From contig OZ245059.1 of the NCBI GenBank assembly GCA_965224735.1, positions 2,418,001-2,482,000 of the forward strand: a stretch of DNA of 64,000 bases, written 5' to 3'. The notes beneath the pieces are model-generated. The model was not told where the DNA came from, did no database searches, and was given only the letters and a program-made list of their open reading frames with translations. Shown here one piece after another: positions 42,631 through 49,150 of this stretch (within the stretch, counting starts at the first letter, position 1; each line of letters starts with the position of its first letter). The translations under genes and the position numbers were made by a program. The stretch is from Robiginitomaculum_A sp036478535. GTDB lineage: Bacteria; Pseudomonadota; Alphaproteobacteria; Caulobacterales; Maricaulaceae.

Positions 42631-44328
42631 TCATAGTCCAGCCTCCACAACTTCAATAAATGGAACATCACGCTTAGCCTTAGGGCAGCGCTTACTAACC
42701 GTATTGAGCACACCGTTTTTAACCCATGTCCTGATTAGGCTGCTTACCTGTGCCTTGTCATAGGGCTTGTCGAGGTCATAATCCAAGGTGTCTGCGATAG
42801 GTTTTCCTACCCAGTTCTTAGCCTGATTACTTGCCCTATATGGCGTTTCTCTAAGGGCGGCCATTACCTGTTTCATATCAATATCAGAAAGCGCCTTGAA
42901 TGGATCAGGCCATTGCCATTCCGATATAGCTGCCACCTGTTCACCATTGCCAAGGTCAACACTGTTCTTCTTATACCATGTTGCTCGATCGCTAGGCGGA
43001 GCCATATTGGCCTTATCGGATTGAACACGAAAATATAGGCGGTGGTTGTCCACCCCAGCCTTAGCACCCTCATCCTCAGACATAGGGTTTAGTGTTCTAG
43101 CATCCCTTACCCCTGCAATGAGAGAGCCAGCGCCCCTCGCACTTTCTGCATTGACCTCATTGCCGTTTTGCTTGCGTGTGTGGTGTACAAGTTCAATGGC
43201 ACACCCTGTTGCATCGGCAATTTTCCCCCAAGCTTTGACCACAAGGTCTATAGCGTTATTGTCGTTTTCCTCTACCCGGTGAGAGGATACGAATGGGTCA
43301 ATAATAAGAACATCAATTTCGCGGGTTTTAATCTCTGATACGATTTGCTCAAAGCATGGCTCTGCTATTTTGGTATGCCCTCTAAGAGTTTCCGCAATGC
43401 AAAGTTCTCTTTCTCTGCCCGTATCTAGGAATAACCCATCGCCTAAATCATCCATGCTTATATTGTGATAAAGACAGGCGGCTTGAATACGGCGTTCCAT
43501 TTCTTCCCTTGGGTCTTCCAAGTTCCAAAGCCACACCCGTTTTGGCTTGCCAGCCCATTCACCAAGTAAGTCCTTGCCTGTAACCATCGCCAACGCCTCA
43601 GCAATAATCAGTGAGGATTTACCAATTCCGCCTGGGGCAATCGTACATGATACAAAATTTCTGATTAAATGATTGCCGTATAGCCATTTGCGGCGCGGTA
43701 TGCTGCTTGGATCGCGCCATTCGTAGGCTGTTGCCGTAATTATATCGGCTCTCGCTTCCTCGACATCCCTAAACTCATAATATGGCGCGCTAAAGGCTTC
43801 ATCATAGAGAGCGTCGAGGTCTGTTTTGCCTTTCGGGTTAACTAAGCAAGGGGTTTTTATGTACCCATCCAGCGCCCTTGCAACCTTATCTACAAATTCC
43901 ATATTGTCTGACATAAAGACAAGATCAAATCCCTCGACCGCTTCGGATTGTTTATTTCCCCAGTTTTCATTAAGCGAGCAAATGGCAGGAATATCAGAAT
44001 TATTAAAACCATCTGCCTGCTCTTTAGTCTCTGTGATCAATATAGGGTGTGATTCTTCAAGCGCATTTAGCAATGTTTTTTCATCATAAACTATTGCATT
44101 TTTAAGCCCCATAGGTATAATGGGAGCCTCGAAAGTAACCGCTTTCAAATGATTTGCGCCGTTGTCTATTTCCGTAGACGCGGCGTTTTCATTTTCAGGA
44201 TCAGGCGGCCTATCAAGGTTAGCCATTTCGTCTGTAAGCCCTTGATTTTGTTTAACGCCGTTTTGAGGGGTTTGCCAATCTACATCGTTGTTTTCATTGG
44301 GAGAGCGAATTTCTCCCCAGTGCGCCAT
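42631..44328 (-). CDS. Primase/helicase-type replication protein of element 1
   Basis: Residues 100-200 contain a toprim-like stretch (ILITETKEQADGF, then FDLVFMSDNMEFVDKVARALDG). A RepA/RecA-type ATPase follows: Walker A CTIAPGGIGKSSL, VWLWNLEDPREEMERRI, Walker B VLIIDPFVSSH, and VHHTRKQNG. It is homologous over the ATPase domain to the larger prim-pol protein of element 2 (WLYG-HLIRNFVS, SDKAN). It should drive replication of the excised element. The start is taken as the ATG inside the att core at 44328; the frame runs on to 44448, but that DNA lies outside the element. In the circle a strong ribosome binding site would precede ATG-GTA-ATG. Confidence 0.8.
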   Translation of the reverse strand: MAHWGEIRSPNENNDVDWQTPQNGVKQNQGLTDEMANLDRPPDPENENAASTEIDNGANHLKAVTFEAPIIPMGLKNAIVYDEKTLLNALEESHPILITETKEQADGFNNSDIPAICSLNENWGNKQSEAVEGFDLVFMSDNMEFVDKVARALDGYIKTPCLVNPKGKTDLDALYDEAFSAPYYEFRDVEEARADIITATAYEWRDPSSIPRRKWLYGNHLIRNFVSCTIAPGGIGKSSLIIAEALAMVTGKDLLGEWAGKPKRVWLWNLEDPREEMERRIQAACLYHNISMDDLGDGLFLDTGRERELCIAETLRGHTKIAEPCFEQIVSEIKTREIDVLIIDPFVSSHRVEENDNNAIDLVVKAWGKIADATGCAIELVHHTRKQNGNEVNAESARGAGSLIAGVRDARTLNPMSEDEGAKAGVDNHRLYFRVQSDKANMAPPSDRATWYKKNSVDLGNGEQVAAISEWQWPDPFKALSDIDMKQVMAALRETPYRASNQAKNWVGKPIADTLDYDLDKPYDKAQVSSLIRTWVKNGVLNTVSKRCPKAKRDVPFIEVVEAGL

Positions 44329-44330
44329 TA
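44313..44330. other. attR core of satellite element 1
   Basis: Exact 18-bp copy of 34029-34046, embedded in the start of the helicase frame. The flanking CGAAT five bases to the left is also shared with the tRNA, offset by one base. Confidence 0.85.
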
Positions 44331-44413
44331 ATTTCCGCCAACTCGCTGTAATAATTGAATTATTTTGCATCAATGGTATGTCGTGCCTAGCTATGTGCCT
44401 AGCCAAGACTTTC

Positions 44414-45172
44414 CTAGGTCGGAAATTTGGCCGTTGCGACCATGACATACTTTTCTTTTATTAAGCAGTCTGGGTCTGTGTCCCAGTACCCAATTTCACC
44501 CAGTAGCATATGTCCTAATTTTGAAAGAACAGGCGTATAATCAGTTTCGCCTGTTCTTAGAAACATTCGTGTGTTGCCATCACTGTCCTGTTTTATGTGT
44601 TTGTCTATTAAGCCGATGCGCTCAAGATGTCTCATTCCAAGATCGCGCAAAAGTCTGGGGCTAACAATTTCCTCCGAAGTACCGATTTCCACCGAGGGGG
44701 GTATCAGGCCTCGTTGTTTACGCATCTCCCAAACTTTAGCCGACGGTAAATTCTCGATATAGAGTGGGAGAGATTGAATTTGGAGATCGTCTAGATCATC
44801 GAGAAGTGCCAATAAACGTTTTTGGAGAATAGCTCTAGTTTCATCTTTCGAAAGACCGTTAGCGACAATCTCTGTGATCTTGTCTATCCGTTCGTCGGTT
44901 AGGGCTTTTACCGCCGATTGTCCGCCGCGCTCAATAAGGTCAATAGCAATCGGGTCGGTTTGCAGCCGTTTTTGAATGTTGCTTTCTAAAGCGTCTATGC
45001 GTTGCCCTAGCTTTTCGATATATGCCACCGTTCTATCGAAGCGTTGGTTCGGGATAGCGCTACCGACAATCTCACCCAGTGCGCCGCCAGCGAAGGGGAC
45101 TATGCCCGCAACGCTTTTAGCAACACTCGCAACCCAGTCTTGTCGGTTCTTTTTGAGATCATTTTTATCCAT
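44414..45172 (-). CDS. Uncharacterised protein with glycine-rich hydrophobic N-terminus
   Basis: 252 residues. Residues 14-42 are hydrophobic and small-residue rich (VASVAKSVAGIVPFAGGALGEIVGSAIPN), followed by a helical, coiled-coil-like part (RFDRTVAYIEKLGQRIDALESNIQKRLQ) and a mixed C-terminal domain with a winged-helix look (LRDLGMRHLERIGLIDKH). This layout resembles phage-defence proteins with a membrane-interacting N-terminus, but I recognise no family. It follows the AlpA-like gene by 9 bp, probably cotranscribed. Confidence 0.65.
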   Translation of the reverse strand: MDKNDLKKNRQDWVASVAKSVAGIVPFAGGALGEIVGSAIPNQRFDRTVAYIEKLGQRIDALESNIQKRLQTDPIAIDLIERGGQSAVKALTDERIDKITEIVANGLSKDETRAILQKRLLALLDDLDDLQIQSLPLYIENLPSAKVWEMRKQRGLIPPSVEIGTSEEIVSPRLLRDLGMRHLERIGLIDKHIKQDSDGNTRMFLRTGETDYTPVLSKLGHMLLGEIGYWDTDPDCLIKEKYVMVATAKFPT

Positions 45173-45181
45173 GTTTTAATC

Positions 45182-45379
45182 TCACTTCTTTGGTAGTGTC
45201 AGAATGTAGGTTTCGAGTTCAGCATATAGGACCAGCGTCCGTCGGCCTATCTTGCGAGTGCTTATTTTACCAGTTGATATGATGCGCCATATCTGGCGCG
45301 TGGAAATCCCGCAAGCCTTAGCCGCGTCTGGCACTGATAGTGCGATGGGTCGAAGCAGTGCCGTCTCCGAACCCAACAT
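45182..45379 (-). CDS. AlpA/excisionase-type helix-turn-helix protein
   Basis: 65 residues: ALSVPDAAKACGISTRQIWRIISTGKISTRKIGRRTLVL, a winged helix-turn-helix of the excisionase class. AlpA-type proteins activate integrase or excise islands. ATG at 45379 overlaps the stop of the upstream gene. The preceding TTG is an alternative. Confidence 0.8.
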   Translation of the reverse strand: MLGSETALLRPIALSVPDAAKACGISTRQIWRIISTGKISTRKIGRRTLVLYAELETYILTLPKK

Positions 45380-45861
45380 CAATAAATGCCGTTGTGGTGC
45401 ATCACACCTGCCAATAGGCCGTCATGTGCAGACTTTGGCAATCTCGCGCATTCTCGGTATTCCAGTCCGTCGGACGACGATATGTCGCCCTTACGTCGAA
45501 CAATTACCGCCCCTCTGTTTAAAACAGTTAGAAAGTGGTGTTTTAGGTTCGAACCCTCCGGCAAGGCTCTGGCAGTTCTAATCAACGTAATATCTGCAAT
45601 CCATTTATCTTCCACAACACACCAAACGTGACCGTCCCAATCGAACTTACCGTCTTTCTGATTCGGTATATTTGGCGGGCTATACTCGAATGCAGTCACG
45701 CCAGTGCAACGAAGCGTCCCTAATGCAACATAGTTTGAAGCACCTAATTCATCCAATCGCGTTGACAGCGCTACCGACCCGCCAAGACACATGCCGTCTA
45801 ATTTTTCGAAGCCAGCGAGAACAAAAGTCATCGCTTCCTTTAACTTTTCAGGTAGTTGCAT
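45379..45861 (-). CDS. Transglutaminase-like (papain-fold) candidate
   Basis: A 160-residue protein starting at ATG 45861 after GGAG. It has Cys in DGMCLGGSVALSTRLDELG, then His in WDGHVWCVVEDKW and Asp in IADITLIRTA. This Cys...His...Asp order and the Trp between them fit transglutaminase-like proteins. No close relative is recognised. It overlaps the AlpA-like gene, so it is in the same operon. The reading is based on motif order only. Confidence 0.55.
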   Translation of the reverse strand: MQLPEKLKEAMTFVLAGFEKLDGMCLGGSVALSTRLDELGASNYVALGTLRCTGVTAFEYSPPNIPNQKDGKFDWDGHVWCVVEDKWIADITLIRTARALPEGSNLKHHFLTVLNRGAVIVRRKGDISSSDGLEYRECARLPKSAHDGLLAGVMHHNGIY

Positions 45862-46103
45862 AGTGTCTCCGTTTTTGATCTCAATAGTCGCGCGGCTTAG
45901 AATTCTCAAAAGCATAAATAAGGATATGGAATATGCCATACTCATATGTGCGGTTGTGACAGCGCTTTGTAATGTCATCAATACCGCCAAGGGCTTTACC
46001 AAGTCCTAGACTGATTTTGACAAAGGTCAATTCAGTGTTCAATCAGACGCGTAATTAGTCCTAGTTCATCAACGCTAAATCCCATTCACTCGGTTCTTCC
46101 TCG

Positions 46104-46472
46104 TCATTTTTTGGTTCGCTTCCCCTTTGCTTGCAGCCGCTTTTCCTGTTCTTGGGCTCTTTGCTTGGCGACAAGTTCCTGTGCCCGCGTCACTGACGGA
46201 TTCGGTGTAGAAGCACCAGAGCGCGTTCGGAGATGATTGAAGCCAATTTTTGGCAAGGGTTCAGTGGTGAGCAATCTTTCAAGTTTCTGCATATGTGTTG
46301 CTGTCAACCTTCGCGAACTTTTACCCAGTCGAAGGCACAAACCGTTTTCTTCAATCAACCGTCGGATTTTTCTTAAGCTCTGACCTAACAGTACTGCCGC
46401 CTCGGTATCTGGGATGGTTCGATATTTCTCGACCCACTGGGGCGGAGGATCATGCGGGGTGCGGCCAGACAT
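46104..46472 (-). CDS. Small basic protein with excisionase-like helix-turn-helix
   Basis: The frame gives 122 residues from ATG 46472. The central part YRTIPDTEAAVLLGQSLRKIRRLIEENG followed by RLGKSSRRLTATHMQKLERLL resembles an excisionase-type DNA-binding domain. The last 30 residues are strongly basic (KQRAQEQEKRLQAKGKRTKK). I know no function. It ends 240 bp before the next gene; that gap shows no clear feature. Confidence 0.5.
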   Translation of the reverse strand: MSGRTPHDPPPQWVEKYRTIPDTEAAVLLGQSLRKIRRLIEENGLCLRLGKSSRRLTATHMQKLERLLTTEPLPKIGFNHLRTRSGASTPNPSVTRAQELVAKQRAQEQEKRLQAKGKRTKK

Positions 46473-46511
46473 TTTATATTTGGTACGCTGCAAGGGCGAT
46501 CCGGGACATAT

Positions 46512-46757
46512 TTATTTTTCTCCCATTAGCCGGGCCCCGGGCTTACCACCATTCTGAAACTCAATGCCCGCCTCGATCACAGCATCGAAGATAGCTTGTC
46601 GCGAACTGGCGCGAATGTTTACCCCACTTTCAAACCGGCGGATCGTTGTTACAGCTACCCGACATTCGCTAGCTAAATCCGCCGCAGTCCAATCAAGAAG
46701 AGCACGAGCCGCTTTTACGTGCCGCGCTGTCACTGTTTTACTTGTTACTATAGTCAT
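46512..46757 (-). CDS. XRE-family repressor
   Basis: 81 residues with a classic helix-turn-helix: VKAARALLDWTAADLASECRVAVTTIRRFESG. It has no dimerisation or protease domain. It is divergent from the plus-strand module, and two matching palindromes lie between (46783-46797 and 46826-46840), so it very likely represses that promoter and perhaps itself. Confidence 0.85.
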   Translation of the reverse strand: MTIVTSKTVTARHVKAARALLDWTAADLASECRVAVTTIRRFESGVNIRASSRQAIFDAVIEAGIEFQNGGKPGARLMGEK

Positions 46758-46780
46758 AGTTGATTCTCCATCAATATTTA

Positions 46781-46841
46781 TTGGTATAAATTATACCAAA
46801 TTAGTTGACAAATAATAAATATAGTGGTATTTTTTATACCA
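46781..46841. promoter_or_regulatory. Paired operators overlapping a sigma70-type promoter
   Basis: GGTAT-N5-ATACC occurs at 46783-46797 (within the perfect palindrome TTGGTATAAATTATACCAA) and at 46826-46840, 43 bp centre to centre, four helical turns. Between and over them lies a plus-strand promoter, TTGACA at 46805 and TATTTT at 46828, 17 bp apart. The XRE gene beside it is the natural binder. Confidence 0.75.
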
Positions 46842-46938
46842 GTTAAGAGATTGTTCTTGATTCTAATAAACGAACGGCTCGCTCCTCCGACCAAGAAGAA
46901 AGCGAGCCGTTCACACGCAAACACAAGGAGTGCGATTT

Positions 46939-47298
46939 ATGACTAATACTGATTTTATCCCCGCAAGCAATGCCGATGTAATACGGCGCTTTGGCCGCCG
47001 TTTCATAATGGGGCGGGCTTGGTTTAGCTTTAAACACTATCGGGGGTTTTCTGCACCTAAGAACTTCGCCGAAGCGCTTCGTAGCGCATGGCGCTCATTT
47101 CGCTGCCAAATTGATCGCGAACGACAAGAGACCGTACGGGTTACCAAACTTAAGACGGCATATACGGGCGACCGGAATAGTCGTTCACCACTGAACCCTT
47201 ACCGTAAATCACGTTTCCCTGAATGGGGTAAACACGGTAACCGCGAATATTACGTCACCATAGCAGGGAGATGGTCACATGTGGGAATCAGATATTGA
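46939..47298 (+). CDS. Hypothetical basic protein
   Basis: 119 residues rich in Arg and aromatic residues (RRFGRRFIMGRAWFSFKHYRGF, ...YRKSRFPEWGKHGNREYYVTI). ATG at 46939 has AAGGAG nine bases upstream. It is the first gene after the repressed promoter, and its end overlaps the next gene. No family recognised. Confidence 0.6.
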   Translation: MTNTDFIPASNADVIRRFGRRFIMGRAWFSFKHYRGFSAPKNFAEALRSAWRSFRCQIDRERQETVRVTKLKTAYTGDRNSRSPLNPYRKSRFPEWGKHGNREYYVTIAGRWSHVGIRY

Positions 47299-47617
47299 AT
47301 GGATTACAGCAAACGATGTTCCAACCCTCCGGTTTTCTTATGACCGTCAAGGCAACCGAAAAGCTGTTACATGGAAAACGGACGCCGAAGGTTGGGAAGA
47401 GTATGCGGCAGACCAAGAACGCGTCCAGGAAGAACAAGCAGCCCTGTATTTCGACGCTGACGATGTTTTAGACCTCGCTAAGATGTATTTCCTTCAAAAA
47501 GATGCGCCAAGCTACATACAGAGCCGCTATGGACGATGTGGATCAATTCTTAGATGCAATGAACGCCGAAATCGGGGAGCGCACCGAGGTGTACGTCAAC
47601 GTGACAAGAGAAGTTGA
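47279..47617 (+). CDS. Hypothetical acidic protein
   Basis: The first 75 residues are acidic (IEWITANDVPTLRFSYDRQGNRK..., ADQERVQEEQAALYFDADDVLDLAKMYF), while the last 40 are Arg-rich and overlap the next frame. It may end early in nature or have undergone a frame change around 47500. No function recognised. Confidence 0.5.
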   Translation: MWESDIEWITANDVPTLRFSYDRQGNRKAVTWKTDAEGWEEYAADQERVQEEQAALYFDADDVLDLAKMYFLQKDAPSYIQSRYGRCGSILRCNERRNRGAHRGVRQRDKRS

Positions 47618-48047
47618 CCCCAAGCATGGTGAAATCATTAGAATCATGCCCAGTCGTCAACAGGCGGTTCCCGCCGAGATCACTATGGCCTATGAGGCAT
47701 GGGACACTGGAGACGGCGTGTACGATGTGTGGCTTAACCATGTAAGAAACGAAGGCGACGGGCATTGTCATATACCAAAAATCAAAACGGCCTATGAATG
47801 GGCTCAACGCAGAAAGAAGTATATGGAAGAATTGGGATATGCAAAACTTGAAGCTAAATGGGAATTGGCCGGCGATCAGAACTTTGAAACCTACAAGGCT
47901 ATTGTCTGTGCACCGGCACAGTATGCGGAGCAAGTTCGAGATAAGTTCGCCGTGATACTTGAATACCGTACGGACGATATAGATGATTATGCAGTGCCGG
48001 AATTTCAGTCCTTTGACTCGGATTTAAATAGATTGGCGGGAGTTTAG
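47529..48047 (+). CDS. Hypothetical protein
   Basis: A 172-residue acidic soluble protein from ATG 47529 (MDDVDQFLDAMNAEIGERTEVYVNVTREVDPKHGEI). It overlaps the preceding frame by about 90 bp in another phase; an upstream ATG at 47502 is also in frame. No family recognised. The gap to 48208 contains nothing obvious except a likely promoter for the toxin-antitoxin pair. Confidence 0.6.
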   Translation: MDDVDQFLDAMNAEIGERTEVYVNVTREVDPKHGEIIRIMPSRQQAVPAEITMAYEAWDTGDGVYDVWLNHVRNEGDGHCHIPKIKTAYEWAQRRKKYMEELGYAKLEAKWELAGDQNFETYKAIVCAPAQYAEQVRDKFAVILEYRTDDIDDYAVPEFQSFDSDLNRLAGV

Positions 48048-48208
48048 GCCACCGCCAGTATCACAAATTACCGCCTTCGTGACTTTAGGGTCGTAATTGA
48101 TGATGTCCTTATACCGTTCAGTGTGCTCCTTTATTCCTCTGGAGTAATTCGTTCCTATTTTGTGTACTTTTTAGTTGACAAACGCACACATATCAGATAC
48201 GTTTAATT

Positions 48209-48400
48209 ATGATAAAATCGTTTGAATGCAAAAGAACCGAAAAGCTGTTTAACCGCCGTGGCGGACACCGTTTCCCATCGGACATCCAAATCCGTGCCGT
48301 TATCAAACTGCGCGTTCTTCATGCCTCAATCGATTTAAACGATTTACGAGTGCCGCCGTCTAACCACGCCCATAATGTTGAAATTGTGGACTATCACTAG
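48209..48400 (+). pseudogene. higB: HigB-type toxin with internal deletion
   Basis: The start (MIKSFECKRTEKLFNRRGGHRF) and the end (VEIVDYH) match HigB/RelE-family toxins, as does LRVPPSNH in the middle. About 30 residues expected between RVPPSN and NVEIVDYH (the GQ-S-IRIN-WRI-F core that forms the RNase active site) are missing without a frame change. The 63-residue product should be inactive. The antitoxin gene 12 bp downstream is intact. Confidence 0.75.
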
Positions 48401-48412
48401 GAAGGACATTTT

Positions 48413-48709
48413 ATGACCGATACTTTTATACCGCCAGTACACCCCGGTGAAATCCTTAACTTCGAATTCATGGAGCCGTTAGGGCTGAAAGCCTACACGC
48501 TTGCCAAAAACCTCGATATGCCGCGATCAAATATTGAATCTGTTGTGCGGGGTCAGCGCTCCCTATCTGCTGAATTCGCATTACGCTTATCGCGCTATTT
48601 CGGGAACTCTGCCCAGTTTTGGATCAATGCACAAAGTTTTTACGACCTTGAATGTGCCAAAGAACGCCTTGGTTCCCAGATTGAAAAAATCACGCCTCGC
48701 GCCGCATAA
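48413..48709 (+). CDS. higA: HigA-family antitoxin
   Basis: A 98-residue XRE/VapI-type antitoxin: PPVHPGEILNFEFMEPLGLKAYTLAKNLDMPRSNIESVVRGQRSLSAEFALRLSRYFGN, then AQFWINAQSFYDLE. It binds and neutralises HigB and represses its own operon. Here it sits next to a broken toxin, so it may guard against related toxins or only regulate. Confidence 0.92.
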   Translation: MTDTFIPPVHPGEILNFEFMEPLGLKAYTLAKNLDMPRSNIESVVRGQRSLSAEFALRLSRYFGNSAQFWINAQSFYDLECAKERLGSQIEKITPRAA

Positions 48710-48888
48710 TTACCGGGTTATGAAGGGGCACACCACCCTTTGTGGAACAATGCGCACAAATGAAAATGTTATCGCGGTGATACCCATCTATTGTGACTCC
48801 CAAAACGTTAGTGCAAAGTAGGTACACAAGCAATGTAGTATACGTTGTTCCGCAAGATCAAAACAGTTCAGTTTCAGGAGATGGATTT

Positions 48889-49143
48889 ATGACTACAGAA
48901 AAAAACTTGAAATTAGAGGGAAGGCTCTTGGCGAATGAAGCTATTCTCGTGAACATTTTGCGCTGGATGGAAACGCAAAACATTTTAACCCCTGACCATC
49001 TAAACGACGCATTGATCGCGAACAAACGCTCTTATTGCGCCGAATTTGGTTTGCGAGATGCAACCGAAGTCGCCACTGTTGAGAAGGCATTTTCGGAACA
49101 CGTAACTTTAATGGCGGCAAAGATGCATTCGAAGCCCGCCTAG
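48889..49143 (+). CDS. Hypothetical small protein
   Basis: 84 residues from ATG 48889, eight bases after AGGAG. The frame extends further upstream but without a site. It is helical (LKLEGRLLANEAILVNILRWMETQNI), with no known domain. It ends 8 bp before the end of the convergent tape-measure gene. Confidence 0.6.
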   Translation: MTTEKNLKLEGRLLANEAILVNILRWMETQNILTPDHLNDALIANKRSYCAEFGLRDATEVATVEKAFSEHVTLMAAKMHSKPA

Positions 49144-49150
49144 ATCAAAA

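Larger units (their letters stand above)
34029..44330. mobile_element. Integrated 10.3-kb capsid-forming phage satellite-like element
   Basis: Bounded by 18-bp direct repeats of the tRNA-Arg 3' end. Going leftward from the right end it holds a primase/helicase, an iteron and hairpin region, HNH nuclease, large terminase, a plus-strand cassette (ribbon-helix-helix protein and two tiny membrane proteins), a hypothetical protein, a MerR-like regulator, major capsid, head-tail connector, prohead protease, portal, a 61-residue protein and integrase. There are no tail, lysis or small terminase genes. A tailless packaging-and-capsid set with integrase and replication gene fits the capsid-forming satellites (cf-PICI class), which borrow tails from a helper phage. 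A deleted prophage is the alternative, but the tight overlaps argue for an intact unit. Confidence 0.75.

Noticed and set aside
34029..44330. Ordinary intact prophage
   Set aside because: No tail, lysis or small terminase genes lie within the att repeats.
44329..44448. N-terminal extension of the element 1 helicase to 44448 or 44370
   Set aside because: It lies on the far side of attR, overlaps the end of the neighbouring gene and shows no similarity to replication proteins.
45929..46012. Plus-strand frame of 27 codons encoding a hydrophobic peptide
   Set aside because: The ribosome binding site touches the ATG and the frame lies over the upstream part of another gene; too weak to call.
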